From Xiphias gladius (taxonomy: Eukaryota > Chordata > Actinopteri > Istiophoriformes > Xiphiidae): a DNA stretch of 64,000 bases. The DNA lies in contig NW_024401811.1 of assembly GCF_016859285.1 (NCBI RefSeq), forward strand, positions 122,501 to 186,500. Reading direction: 5' to 3'. The notes below the pieces were generated by a model, which was not told the origin of the DNA, made no database searches, and saw only the letters and a list, made by a program, of their open reading frames with translations. The stretch's first letter is position 1. Each line of letters starts with the position of its first letter. A program made the translations under genes and the position numbers. Below, piece after piece: positions 1 to 13,399 of the stretch.

Positions 1-1429
1 CATGAAGTCTGAGATCAATGATTTTACCTCTGTTGTTTTCTCTCTGCTGGTTGTGTGTTCTGATCAATAACTTTTCCTATTAATGATGTAGCACTGAAGG
101 TTTCGACATTAAACAGTTTCTGACTGAACTGAGGTGACTGACTGAACTCTCTCTGTTCACCCTCTGTTTACTAAATGATTTCAGGGCCATTTATCCAACT
201 GATAAAAGTCCAGTTTTGGACTGAAGCGAGAGATCAAGGTATAAATCTTTCACTTTTACTCACAAACATAAGATAAAAACTATTTATCAAACATACATTA
301 AATCAAAGAGAGGTCCAGGGGTGTGTGATTAAAATCTTAGATTCTCAGACTGGTTCAGAAACATGGTGCAGGTTTATAATACAACAAATAAATCATATTT
401 TTAAACACTTTGAATAGTTTTTTAGCCTTTTGATTGAGACATTTATCAACAGCAGTAAAATATATCTGAAATCATTTTTGGAACAAATAACACTGAGTTC
501 ATTTAGTAGCTGTTCTGTTGCTTTTGATATTTTATATACTGTACATCATGCAAACATTATTATGCATCACTTTAATAACAGTGTGTTTACTGAATATTTC
601 GTTTTCTGAACACCATATCATCTCAATATGATAACAATATTGATAATGGACTATCATATAATATTAAAGATATAAATTATATGTGAAAATATTTGACAAA
701 GTTAATGGAATATAGAAGAAAATGTGATTTTTTTAGATTGACATGTAGGGTTGTTTTTGTCCAGAGGTGAACATGTAGTTCAGTTCAAGAATTAACACTT
801 TAAAACTAGAAGATAAAGTGCTGTTTTAACTGCTGGTCAGGGATCAGATCAGATCAGATCAATACTCTCTAATCAGATTAGATCTGGGCAGCTGTTTTTC
901 TTTTTTCCTTTTTCTCTAATTAAAATTAAACAAACATAAGGCAACATTTGTTGACAACAACTGACCCATTGCTGATCATTTAAATCAAATCATTGTTTGA
1001 GACATTTAAAGAACTTGGGATGATAAATAAAACGTTTACCAAATAAAATTAGAAAACGAGGTAACTGACAATAAGCTACATTTTCTGTTTGTATTTTGAC
1101 AGTATAAAAGATCATCTATTTTCATCTTCTTTTCATCTGATGTCCAATACCGGTATACATAATAATACTTTTTTTTTTTTTTTTAAATAGTTGCACAAAA
1201 ATGATTGTGCCATGGTATTATACAGAAAAAAAGCAAAGAAAAGACAAATATTTTTCAAGCTTTGAAATGTTTTTTAGCGGTTTTGATCCAAGTTTTCATT
1301 GGTTCTGAAATGTGTTTTAAATCAGTCAAAAATAATTAACGATTTGCTTGCTGACCGTTTAGTTTTTAGAATAAACTATCAACTATCCAACAAGATAAGA
1401 AGATTGATTATCGGTATAGTTTGCGGATA
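1..1429. other. AT-rich flank, no gene recognised
   Basis: AT-rich sequence with scattered homopolymers and a short GATCA repeat (about 842-862). No open frame with splice sites or recognisable family motif was seen on either strand. It is most simply intergenic DNA upstream of phf19. Confidence 0.6.
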
Positions 1430-1779
1430 AAATCTGTGAAAAAGTGACTGGACTTCTGAATAGGGCGGTACTTCCGGCGGCGACGTGATGACGGTGGTGA
1501 TGATGAAGCTTGTGTAGTTAATGAAAACCTCCCCCTCTAATTCGCGGGAAAAGTTAAAAAATGGCGGCGGTGGAAGTTTGAAGTTTAGCGCCACGAAACA
1601 GAAACAGACAGAGACAGAGACACCGAAGAAACGGAGACACAGACCGTCTGTCTGTCCGTCTGTCCCGCTACAGTCCGACCTGTCTGACGGGACAACAGTC
1701 TGTCTGTCTGTCTCTCTATCTGTGGTTCACAGGAACGGAGGACCGGAGGGCAGGTGGGACTGGGACCGGATCAGAGGAG
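1430..1779 (+). promoter_or_regulatory. phf19: phf19 promoter and noncoding first exon
   Basis: Base composition switches from AT-rich to CpG-bearing around 1460. The stretch ends in a good splice donor (GAG|GTAAGA, exon end 1779) and contains no start codon in frame with phf19. The next good acceptor is at 3224, immediately before the phf19 start codon, so this is read as a noncoding first exon plus its TATA-less promoter. The CpG-richer sequence continues to about 2060. The transcription start itself is not visible. Confidence 0.6.
1557..1581 (+). promoter_or_regulatory. YY1-like element overlapping a seven-codon upstream ORF
   Basis: AAAATGGCGGCGG matches the classic YY1 consensus (AANATGGCGGC), which often lies just downstream of the start site in TATA-less vertebrate promoters. 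The same ATG (1561) opens a seven-codon upstream ORF ending in TGA at 1581. The sequence match is direct; occupancy and translation are inference. Confidence 0.5.
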
Positions 1780-2224
1780 GTAAGACAGCTCTGTTTCTGT
1801 GTTTTAACCCGCCTCTGCTCCGTTAAACGATTAGTTTAACCCGGGTCAGATTCGGAATTTCGTACATTGATGCCGATACGAAAACGGTCTGTTCACCCGG
1901 TGCTCTGTCCGGTAAACTGCAGGGTAATGACGGTATATCAGCGGTTAACGGCGCACTGAAGTGTTGCTAGTAAACAGCGTTATTACCGTTCAGTTACCGG
2001 ACAGCCGTTACTGACAGGTTGTGTCTTCAACTTTAATAAATTTGTTATAACTCGGGTTAATTGTCTGCTTGTGACCCGGGTCAGTTGGTGGTAAGTAGTT
2101 AGCGGCAGTTAACGGTAGTTAATCCATTAGTTAACGATGTTTCGGCTCTGATGGGAGGACCCACTGCGCAGGCTCAGTCTGTCAAAAATCCCCCTGACAG
2201 TTCAGGAATGACTCACAGCCACAA

Positions 2225-2530
2225 CCTGTGTAACTGACTGGCTGTCTGACTACCTGTCTTTCTGACTACATGTCTGTCTGTCCGACTAACTGACTGGCTG
2301 TCTGACTACCTGTCTTTCTGACTACATGTCTGTCTGTCCGACTAACTGACTGGCTGTCTAGCTGACTGGCTGTCTGACTACATGTCTGTCTGTCCAACTA
2401 ACTGACTGGCTGTCTAGCTGACTGGCTGTCTGACTACATGTCTGTCTGTCCAACTAACTGACTGGCTGTCTAGCTGACTGGCTGTCTGACTACCTGTCTG
2501 TTCTTACCAACTAACTGACTGGCTGTGTGC
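2225..2530 (+). repeat. Minisatellite in phf19 intron 1
   Basis: Tandem, slightly diverged units built from the words ACTGACTGGCTGTCTG and CTACATGTCTGTCTGTCC, about 50-60 bp per higher-order unit and about five copies. Confidence 0.85.
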
Positions 2531-3225
2531 AGAGATTTGATCTGGTTTCAGGCTGATTTCTTTCTCTTCAGTCAGTTTACAAAAAACACTGATTCTGTTT
2601 TCAGGCAGACAAGTTATTGTTTGTACAATAAATAAAACAAAAACACATTATACATAAAAGGAGTAAAATGATTGTGCTGGTGAGAGTTAAAAAACCCCAA
2701 AATGGCTGATAAAGACATGTCACCACGAAAGGAAAGAAACAATAACATCTAAAATCAACATGTAAAGCGAAGCAGTGCAGTGTAGAAACTGTTACTGTAA
2801 ATCACACGATCAGACCTGTGGGTCAGGGCCTATACCTTCAGCCCCTAAACACACATACATCATTATCTGGGACGTCCTACACAGACTGAATTTATCAGTA
2901 TGAAACACCTGGAAGGCAACACGATTTGATAATTAAGAAATTAAAGTAAATCTACAGCAGTTTGTCTCCATTTGAGTATTTACACAACCAGAATGATGCT
3001 GTGTGTCTGAGGCTGATACTGATGTAGATATTTGGGAGTTAAAACAATCTAATGACGGTATATCGGTAATGATTTTAATATAAATGCATAAACAGACAAT
3101 CTGGATACAGAGGTAAGTGACCCGGATACAGACTGAGATGTTTTACAGTATGTAATTCAGGAGACTCTGATTCTACCAGTTTGAAGCTTTCTGTCTGTCT
3201 GACCATCTGTCTGTCCCTCTGCAGG

Positions 3226-3909
3226 ATGTTTGAGGACCTGGTTGAAGCCTTCTGTGGTCTGGAGCCTCAAGTGTCCCCGGGGGGCGGGGCAAGTCGGAGG
3301 GGGCGGGGTCTAGATGAAGAGGAGGGGGCAGAGTCCAGTCTTAGTGTCGGACAGTTTGTCCTCTGTCACTGGTCAGATGGACTCTACTACCTGGGCAAGA
3401 TACAGAGGGTAACACACAAAAGATTAAAAAAAACACACACACACAAGAATACACACATCTTTGTTTTCTGATTGGTTTTTGTAAATCTCTGCATTGTGAT
3501 TGGTGGACAGGTGAGCCCCCCCAGGCAGAGCTGCTTTGTCACATTTGAGGACAACTCCAAGTTCTGGGTCCTCTGGAAGGACATCCAACATGGTAAGAGA
3601 GAGACAGGTGGAGAGACAGACAGATAAAGACACAGAGAGAGAGAGAGAAAAACATAAAATGACAGTAAATGTGTCTCACCATCAGGCCTTTTTCTTGTCT
3701 GCCTCATGCTCTTTGTTCTGCCCGTCAAACACAATCTTTCGTCCAATCATGTTGCAGCTGGAGTGCCAGGGGAGGAGCCTTGTTGCTCCATGTGTCGGGG
3801 GGCGGGGCCAAACTCTGATGGCCAATCAAACCAAAACAACCAGATCCTCATCTGTGGGAAGTGTGGCATTGGTGAGTAGGATGGGCAGGCAGACCGGCAG
3901 GCAGACCGG

Positions 3910-3953
<44 letters not shown>

Positions 3954-5181
3954 CTGGCAGGCTGGCAGGCTGGCAGGCTGGCTGCTCAGGTTGACTGGTT
4001 TTAAATCAGAATGTCGAATTTTCCTCATGATGGTTTTATTTAACGGTATTTTATGTATTTATTTTTGGCTGCAGCTTGACTGGAGCTGGATTTTTGAGGC
4101 CGATCCTGATATCGATGTGTGGGAGTTTAAAAGTGTGCAAACAATATACTGACCAATAGTAATTATTCAAAAGCATGAACACAAAACAAAAACAACCAAA
4201 AAGATACAGATCTCTTAGATGATTTTATTAGTGAATAGTGACCAGGTACAGAGTGATCAGCACATTTTACTGCCAATAAATTGACTTGTCGGAGCTCTCT
4301 GTTCACAAACTCTTAGTGAAGTGAGTGAATCTTTCTGATCAGCTGACATCTGCCGACATGCTCTATGCCAGTATATTGTTCTTCCATTGAATATAGATCT
4401 TTTAACCAAATTATGATCGTTTTAACAAAAATGAAGTCCTGTTCCTCTCACACAGGGTTAGGTTACTGTTGAGTGTAATGAACATTACAGCCTGTAGAAG
4501 ACACTGGCATGGCTGTAGTTTGAGATACAGGGTATCTGTAGCTCTTAAAGTCTTAAAAAGCATTGAATTCAGTGTCCCTAAAAGAAGGTCTTGGACGGTA
4601 TTAGAAAGTCTCAAATGTAACTTGTAAAAATGTTGTCTAATGTCTGTTGGTTGCAGTAGGCAGTAATGTTAATCATTCAATGTTGTGTTAGGATTTTAGA
4701 GAAAACTTTGAGTATTATTTCTCACTGTTTAATCCATCCATCCGTTTTATGCTGCTTATCCAGGTCCAGGTCACATTAATATAATTCAACATATCATCAG
4801 GAATTATTGTTATATAGAGCTGAGAAGTACTGAAAACGTGATAGAAAAATAAATAATTCTAGTTCATATTGTTCCTACTGATTTTCCATGATGCATTGGT
4901 CAGTACGATGATGAAACAGGTATTTATTTTAATTCTATGTGGTTAAAATAGGTCTTAAAAAGTCGTAGATAACTTTATCACTTATTTTAGACTCAATAAA
5001 CCACAACTTTGGACAATCGAGAACGTAGGAAGTGAACTCTGACATTAATAACAGGACCTGTCTGGCTTTCTGTCTCTCTCAGGTTTCCACCAGCAGTGTC
5101 ATGTCCCTCCTGTAGAGGGCAGCAACAGTCTCAGTCCCTGGTTCTGTAGACGCTGTGTCTTTGCTCTGGCTGTCAGGGTAT

Positions 5182-5233
<52 letters not shown>

Positions 5234-6396
5234 TACAGATATGTAATAAACACAGACATATTAAACCACTGACAGTAGCAGAGTCGTGATGTTTTTAAAT
5301 GGGTCGGGTTCAGTCTGTTTTATACCTGCACTGAGCTGTGAACAGGTGTTCCCACTGTGTCCTTATAACAGTCATTAGTGTTCTGTTTATATCAGGACCC
5401 AGCTTCAAACCACACCCGTGTCCCTGCTCTCATCTTTCGCACATGTGTCTGTGCTGCTGTTTTTAAAAGTCTGACTGTGATCAGCTCTTAATGTTTTTTT
5501 TTTTCTTCTAACTGAATCTGTGATCTGGAGTTTAGATTCACTCCTATGTTCAACTATCAGCCTAAGTTACTGTTTCCTGATGAGTGTCAGTTGTATCAAA
5601 ACTCTGCTCATCTACTCTTGAAGCCAACTGAGTGTTTCCTTTTGCTGCTTCACATTAAAAGCTTTTCCTCAGCAAACCAGCAGGATGCTGTTTCAGTTAA
5701 AACAAAAATTTGAACACAACCCATGTCCTACCCTTCAAAGTATTGTAGGCTGATGGTTGCTTGCGAGGATAAGCGTGGTGAAAGTCAGACCACATTGTAC
5801 AGTCGATGTTGCTCCACTGTTTTCTGGTCCTCCACTGCCTCACCTGGGCTGCGGCAGCAGGGGAGGACTCAGATTAGTTATGGTTGTAGGGCCAGAGTCC
5901 ACAAACAGCTGCATCTCAATACTCTCCTCCTCCACTTTTATTGATCAGCTCAGTTTACTCATAGATCTATAGAGCAGCAATAAGTCAAACTGATGGTAAA
6001 CTTTAACAGCGCCCTCTGCTGGGCCACAAGGCAAAGTACATCAAAGGCTCTGTTGAGATTGTAGGCTGTAAAGTTTGAATTTGAACAGGACATTGAATGT
6101 TTAATTTTTTTCCAACATTTGAACAAAAGTTTGAATTTTGAATCGAAAGTGAGAGCCGTAACAATATATTCCACTCTGTTTTTTTGTCAGTGGGTCACTT
6201 TTAAATATTACATTGGATAACAGTAGAAACATAAACAGCATCAGAGAGAAGTTAGATGAAGAGCTGCATATGACAGCACATCTCCAACACATCATCTTTT
6301 TTTACTTTGTGTTGCTGTGCTCTGGTTTCTCAGGGTTTAGCTCACCATGAGTGAACCTGTAACCTTTATCACAAAACAGCATCAGTAGTTTAAGTG

Positions 6397-6437
<41 letters not shown>

Positions 6438-9400
6438 TCCACCACTTCCAGCATTACTAATAACTGTCAAGTCAGTTTTATCAATGTAGCCCAAAATCCA
6501 AATGTACCTCAAAGGGCTTTAGTCTGTACAACATCACGCTCTATCATCAGAGCCTTGATTCAGGTAAAGAAAAACCATCCAACTGACTTCCTGTGTGTCT
6601 GTCTGCCTGTCCTCCCCACAGAAAGGTGGCGCTCTGAAGAAAGGTCCTATAGCCAAAGCCCTGTCAGCCATGAAGCAGGTGTTACTATACGACCTGGACT
6701 CTCTGGATTGGGACTCCCAGCACCGGACCAATCAGCAGCAGTGTTACTGTTACTGTGGAGGCCCCGGAGAGTAAGACTGACCAATCAGACAGTCACAACA
6801 CTGTGACTCACCATCATCCAGATGTTCAGTGTTACATCGCTGATGATCTGTCCCGCGGATCACATGTACTCTCTGTGTCTGTAGGTGGTACCTGAAGATG
6901 CTGCAGTGCTTCAGGTGTCAGCAGTGGTTCCATGAAGCCTGCACTCAGTGTCTGCAGGAGTCTATGATGTTTGGTGACAGGTAAATGAGCTCCTCCTTGA
7001 CTCCTCTCATTATCTACTTCATATACTCAAGTTAACTCCTGTGAGTGCCCTGAGGCAGTTTCCTCATATTTCTGATCTCCTTCTCAGGTTCTACCTCTTC
7101 CTGTGTTCGGTGTGTAATAAGGGATCAGAGTACATCCGTCGTCTCTCTCTGAGGTGGGTCGATCTGGTTCACCTGGTTCTCTACAACCTGTCGGTCAGCA
7201 GCAAGAAGAAGTACTTCGAGCTGGACGAGATCCTTGCCTTCGTCTCTGCAAACTGGGAACATTTACAGCTTGGAAAGGTAACAGACTGTACTAAAGTAAA
7301 CCTGGACTAAAGTGAGCCAGACTGTACCAGAACCAGTCTATACTAAACTGAATCAAACCAGACTGCTAAAGTAGCCTTGAGCTGAAGAGACTCTGATCCT
7401 GACTGTAACCTCTTTGTTTCTTTGTTCTGTAGCTGTCTAATACTCCTCCAGCAGAGAGGGGGCAGCACCTGCTGGACGCTCTGAACAAATATAAGAGCAA
7501 GTAAGAAACACGCACCTGCAGTACTCACACCTGGTTAATCAGTATCAAATGTATTTGGGTTGTTGACGTGACATAGCATTTTCACTGTAACACAAGATAA
7601 AAATGAATATAATTAGTATGGTCCTCATTTAAAATGCAGGGACCGGTTTAACATTTCTTTGTTTTACATTGACCTGTTGCTATAAAAACTTATTTGTTCT
7701 CATATTTTTATATTTTGGGGGGGGCGGGTAATTTTTTAGCCTAATCTCAAAATTGTCCTATAGTGTGACTGTCCCAAGCATGGTTCAATAAATTTTAACT
7801 TTTTATAAGTTAAAAAGAAAAGTATAAAAATGTTGATAAATACCTCAGACATCATTCAAGTGTCTTTTTAGTAAATAGCATATCATTCTCTGTCATCCAT
7901 ATATTTCTGAAAGCGTAGCAACTTGATACATTTTGTCACTGAAAACCGTGTCCTCCAGTGTGACACCATAACCTGGTTTTTAAATCAGGCAATTCCATGG
8001 ACAACTTTATTCAGTTGACGGACCCCATTCAAAGTCATGTCACTGAAGCCCCCTGTGAAGCCCATGACGTGCGCATGGCAAGTTTTTGTCTCAGAATTGT
8101 TCAAATATTTAACTTTTTTCAAACCAATAAAACAGTTGTTTTGTTGTCCTTTTATGCGACAGCCCTAAATTAATTTTTTAAATGAAAAACTGTGTGTCAG
8201 ACTACATAGCCATAGAAAATTATGCAAATGTGTCTGTAACTGCTAATGACAGGTTAGCTAGGAATAGCAAGGTCAATGACGTAAGAGGCTGAAACATCCT
8301 TTGGTGGACAGAAAATCTCCACCGTTGTGACACCTGTGCTGCCACAATGGAGGACAAAGATGTCCCACAAGAGAATAAGGTTTCTTTAAGAAGCATTTTT
8401 AATTGAATAAGATTGTTGGGCTTCTTTTTATTTAGTTATTTTTTGACCATGTTCAGTGTTTTAAATTGCAATCATTACATTAATTAAAATATTTTCTGCC
8501 GTTATTGCAGAAAACTTGTAGGCCACTGTTTATAAAGTGTAATGAAAATAAGTATCAAATGTCATACTTCACTTTTTTTGAGACGGGGAGTATTAAGGAA
8601 TCAAGAGTACTTTTAATGTGATGCCTCCCACTCTCTCTTTAATGCAATAACTACAATTTCTGTCCTTTAGTGTGTCCTCAAAATATAAAAAAATAAGTTA
8701 AGTATTGAGCATTAGGGGAGATATAATCATCACTCATCTTAAACTGGTATAATTTTCAACCGTTGTGAAATGACGATGTCCAGCAAAGTTTGACTCACAT
8801 TTATTGAAAATATTGAAAAAGTCCAAGTTCAACAAGTCGTGGTGAAAAAAATAGTTGTTCATAATTTCATATTAAATAAACAGTATGAAAAAAGTGTCTA
8901 ACATTGAAGAGAAATCTCTTTCATGCTATTTTTACATTTAAGATTTCTTCTTTCATGTCACACCATAGAACACATTTAGAGTGCAGTTCAGTTAAAAATG
9001 TTTAAAAAGAAAATAGTAAAAGATTTGACAAAAGTTAGCGAGCCCTTTTATATTCTCTGAAATTTTTCACCGTTACTTGTCAAGTAGCCATTTATCACCA
9101 TACACTTGTATTCAGGTTTCTGTGTGGGAAGGAGATAAAGAAGAGGAAGTGCATCTTTCGTCTGAGGACCAGAGTACCCCCCAACCCCCCCTCCAAGCTC
9201 TTTCCCGAGCGTGCTCAGAATGATGGGGGGCGGGGCCGTAAGAAAGGCGTGGTCAGAAACAGGTAGTTCTTATCATTTATGTGGTGACTGTTTGATTGTC
9301 AGGTCAGATGAGTTTTTAGTCTTAAACTGGGAGGTATTCCAGTTATACCAGTATCACCTGTGCTGTTCGGTCAGCTGGCGATTAAATGAAACCACACACC

Positions 9401-10446
9401 CACATGCTGTGTTTGTTCGTTCAGTGCTTCAGCTGAGAGGAAGAGGAGGAAGTCCAAGTGGCTGCTAGAAGACGCCATTCCTAACGTAGGACTCTTCTTC
9501 TCTGTTTCTGCTGTTGCTTCTGAAGTGTTGTTTCATGTTTCTTTACTGAAGCTTCATGTTTCTTTACTGTGAATATTTGTAGAACGAGTTGTCCTGCAGC
9601 TGGACGTCCAACCATCACATGGCCAACATCTTTGACTTCACCCTGGATGAACTGCAGAGCCTCAAGAGGTGAGACTGATCAATACACCCGATCCAACAAT
9701 AATCAATATTCCGCACATCAGCATGTTACCACCCTCTAATTTTCCTCCCCAGTACTTCCAGTAGAACTGTAAGTATTGATCAGGACTCGACTGATGCCTC
9801 CACTTCAGGTTCTGCTACAACCAGCGCCTCCTACCACTTCAGGTAACTAGCGGTTAAGTAACTTGTCCTCCATCTTCATCCTCTTCAGCTCTGACATCAT
9901 CATCATCATCACTTCGTGTTTTCAGTGGAAATCTTTAAATACGAGTCGTGACTTTGAGCTTTCCTATGCTGCACTTTATAACAGCATCTTTAAGGAGGAA
10001 ACTTCATATCAGGGTTAGAGTTAATTAGTGACCTCCAGCATCCTTATGATGCATAGTTTTACATATCTCTACCTCTGACCTCTGACCTCTGTGTCCTCAG
10101 GAGAAGGGTGGGCAGCAGGAAGAGGAAGTTACCTAGCAACACCTACAGCCAGTGGGCCCATCGCAGCGAGGTGGGGGAGGAACTTGGAGGGGAGGAGCTT
10201 TCTGGGATCCTGGAGGACCCAGAAGCTACTAACCATGCTCACCTGTCATCTGACTCCTCCCACTTCCTTTCTGACCCCTCCCAGCTCCCCTCTGACTCCT
10301 CCCACCTCCACTCCTCCATCTCCTCGTATTTCGGGGTGGCAGGTAGACTGACCAATGGGGAGAGGTACCAGGTGTTGGCTCGACGTATCACTCCTCAGGG
10401 GACAGTCCAGTACCTGCTGGAGTGGGAGGGGACAACACCATATTAG
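3226..10446 (+). CDS. phf19: PHD finger protein 19 (Polycomb-like 3), PRC2 accessory factor
   Basis: Chromatin protein that recruits PRC2 to H3K36me3-marked or CpG-rich DNA. Coding exons: 3226-3408, 3511-3592, 3758-3871, 5083-5177, 6622-6770, 6885-6980, 7088-7277, 7433-7500, 9116-9262, 9425-9485, 9583-9668, 9753-9842, 10101-10446; all junctions are GT-AG with matching phase, giving 568 residues (human long form about 580). Tudor domain is near residues 42-86, with the four aromatic-cage positions W49, Y55, F73 and F79. PHD1 (Cys/His ligands) is near 97-151 and PHD2 starts at [12 protein letters not shown] winged-helix/extended-homology region follows and carries the basic GKEIKKRK loop. The C-terminal chromo-like tail runs from [13 protein letters not shown] to WEGTTPY. 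That ending and the PHD2 wording fit PHF19 better than PHF1 or MTF2. The start is the first ATG after the acceptor at 3224. The dab2ip neighbour also supports PHF19, since both map to human 9q33. Confidence 0.93.
3890..3985 (+). repeat. CAGG/CTGG tetranucleotide repeat
   Basis: Interrupted array of GCAG/GCTG tetramers just inside phf19 intron 4, starting about 20 bp after the donor at 3872. Confidence 0.9.
5184..5232 (+). repeat. (AC)n microsatellite
   Basis: Uninterrupted AC dinucleotide run beginning a few bases after the phf19 exon 5 donor (exon end 5177). Confidence 0.95.
6395..6437 (+). repeat. (TAG)n trinucleotide repeat
   Basis: About 14 perfect TAG/GTA triplets in phf19 intron 5. 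Confidence 0.95.
7501..9115 (+). other. phf19 intron 8, AT-rich, no embedded gene recognised
   Basis: The longest downstream phf19 intron. It is AT-rich, with several short ATG-started frames (one near 8347) but none with family motifs or convincing splice context. It may contain old mobile-element sequence, which I could not classify. Confidence 0.5.
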
Positions 10447-11150
10447 AACATTCACAGAGAAGCAGGGTTTAGATGTCCTGTGAAGCTTTGATTCCTCTTC
10501 CTCCACTCAATCCACTCCTGATCAGCTCCCAGTAAAGTCTGTCTGCTGATTGGTCAGAACCACTCAGCTCAGTTAACTCACTAACAATGGTATCGTATTT
10601 ACTGCGTGCATGACAACAATCCGCCCGACTGCCCACCTGATCCGGTAACCGTGTTGCTCAGGCCACCGGTTTTAAAATATCTGTAATGTTAAAGTTATGT
10701 TTTGAAAAATACTAGGAACTATAAAAGTTATTTTTTAAATGTTGTTTTCTCATAAACATGAGCCTAAAAACACAAAAATAAGTCATCCTGTTTTTCAAAG
10801 GGAACGGGACAATAATTTTTATTTTTAGCTGTTTAGCAACAGTGCTCTCACAACTAAGGGTTAGGATTACACCTCAGTTTGTGATTCACGATCAAGAAGA
10901 TCAGACATATGTCTGTGCAAAACCCTGTCCTATAACTGTCTCTTCAATCCTTAATCAGATATGTCCTACAAAGCTTTGTCAGATGTACGTCCCCGCAAAC
11001 AGCCGTCAGACATTTGTCCGAGTAAACTGTGTCATATGGTTTTCAGGTGTATTTGGAGGAATCAGGTATCAAAGCTGATCATGATCCTGTAAAAAACAGT
11101 ATTTAGTGAAAACAATGTTTTACTACAGCCAAAGACCATTTTCTCTCTCA

Positions 11151-11194
<44 letters not shown>

Positions 11195-13151
11195 TATACT
11201 CAGTAGTGTTATATATTTAGTATTCAGGTCTGTATATAATCAGACTGACAGTAGATATTTTCTCTGCTTTGTCAAACCAAACACATTTCTTCTTCTCTGT
11301 CTCTGGGTTGTTAAACAGTCAGAGGCTCCTGTAATTTCCTGTAGCACCCCCTAGCTGTCAAACAGCACACTGCCTTACCTGTCCTCACTGCTGTACCTGT
11401 GAGTTACTTCATGTTCAGCATTTACTGATTTATTTAACCAACATGTTCAGTCTATACTGAGCTGAACATAAAACACTTCATTTAAAGCAGTCACCAGTCA
11501 GAAAACCGCTGCTCTGATCTGTAACAGTTTTATTGTCAATACCATAACACCTGTAGTGATGTCACAGAGTGGGTGTGGTCAGAGGAGATCAGAGCAGTAA
11601 CAAATATGAGTCATTGTTTTACCTGTGACCTTCAAGTGAGAGTTTTTGTTTCCTTCCCTGGGATAACGGATAGTTTTTACTTGTACACTGCAGGATTTTA
11701 AAGATTTTTTTTAAATTTTATTTTATTTAGACCAGTGGACCCAAACCTGTTGGATTTACTCCAGCCTGACAGCAAAGAGAGCCGCAATAAAAATAATCCA
11801 TTAGTATGGATGTTCCCAAACCCTGGTCTGAGGTCAGGTACCGTGATCGCTTCACAACACGACTACATTTTGAGAGAAGAAGGACTAAATCCACAGTCTG
11901 AGTGCTAAACTTACTTTGAAGTCTCATTAACTTCAGATTATGTGTTTATCTTCCAAATTTACTCTGTTTAGCAGCAGTAGACGTCCTGGCAGGGTTACAG
12001 CCAGGATTTTAGAAATACTGAGCCCTTCCTACTTAAGACATTTTAATTGCTATCAACCAAACTCATAACAACAGTTACAAAATTTAACATTTTATTCACT
12101 AATTTAACTATTCAATTTTATTTATGGAAATTAAATCTGCCTAGATTATGATATAAATGTTGTTTGAAAGCCTTCTCTATGCTGACAGGTGTGTGTGTTT
12201 CCTGCCCAAAAGCAACATATCAAGATAATTAAACTAAAAAAAACATCAGAATGACCCCTAAAAACCCGACATGTTCCCCTGCCGATTTCCATCAGTTTCC
12301 TCAGGAGTGGCCACAGTTCTGCATCTGCTGTGTCGTAGATTTGTTGTCAGGACAAAACAACAACAATAAACCTCCATTCAACTGTCGGGACTAAAACACT
12401 TTGACTGTTGAAGCCTCGTTAACTTCGGTTGATCTTTAGACCCAGACTTTGGATTTACTCCGTCTGTCATCTGTGAACAGATCACTTCAGTCAGCATGAA
12501 CAGGAGAAATGATTTATTCCTGTCTTATTTCATCTACAAAAACAGTAAAACCTGCTGTTGTGATTAAAGCTGAAAAACAAAAACTACAAATCCCAGTGCA
12601 CCAGAAGGTTGCTGTCCATGAATTTAGTTTTTCCTTGTGTTTACCTTCAGAGTATTGATCTGTTTCCTGTGAGCAGCTGTTTTCTTGCACTATCATCACA
12701 TTCTGTATCTATGCAAACATCAAATTTAACTTTTAAACTGATAATCAATCACAGGCATTGATCAGTGATCAGGAGCCTTATGCTGTTCAAATGTATTAAA
12801 AGAACCTAAAATAATAAATATTGAGATGTTCCACATTAATGTTCACTTCTGTTTGTTTTGACATCAGAGGTTAGCTTGAAGCTAACACAGCCCATGGGTT
12901 TGAATGAGGAATGCTAACAGTGCTAATGGTGCTAACGGTCTCTGAGACATTAAACTGTCACTCTGTCACTTTAAACCTGCAGCTCCTCCTCGCTGCCATG
13001 GTAACCATGCTCCCCTTCCATTGGCCTGTTGGACGGTTGTTATGATCATGTGACTGTTTGTATTATTGCCTTTTTTCTGTTGAGCTGATATGTCAGCTGC
13101 CAGCTTTCTCTGGAATAAAAAAAAATTATGCTTGACCTTTTGACCTCCTTT

Positions 13152-13154
<3 letters not shown>

Positions 13155-13192
<38 letters not shown>

Positions 13193-13206
13193 ACGCACGC
13201 ACGCAC
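13155..13206 (+). repeat. (TG)n followed by GCAC tetramers
   Basis: TG run of about 36 bp followed by GCAC/CGCA units. On the opposite strand it gives a meaningless His-Thr repeat frame. Confidence 0.95.
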
Positions 13207-13399
13207 AGCAGTGAGGATACAACAGGTGATAATCTGTTAATACAATTAAGGTGTTAAACAACACGTGAAGGACGCACATTAATAGTCAGGTTCAGTCCTG
13301 TGTTGTCATCCCGAGGGTCCCTTCAGACGGACAGGTGAAGTCTGACAATGTCACACGTGACTGACGCAGCTGAAGAGACAAACTGCAGCTTCTACATCT

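Noticed and set aside
3536-4028. Overlapping plus and minus frames of 152 and 93 codons
   Set aside because: They cross phf19 exons in the wrong frame and a CAGG repeat; the repeat generates the Ala/Gly/Cys-rich sequence.
8341-8390. Possible small exon [11 protein letters not shown] in phf19 intron 8
   Set aside because: It has no acceptor with pyrimidine tract, inclusion is not supported by phase, and nothing similar is known to me in PHF19.
3226-10446. Assignment to phf1 (next to SYNGAP1 in human 6p21)
   Set aside because: The WEGTTPY ending, PHD2 wording and length fit PHF19. The partner gene is dab2ip rather than syngap1, and gsn completes a 9q33-type block.
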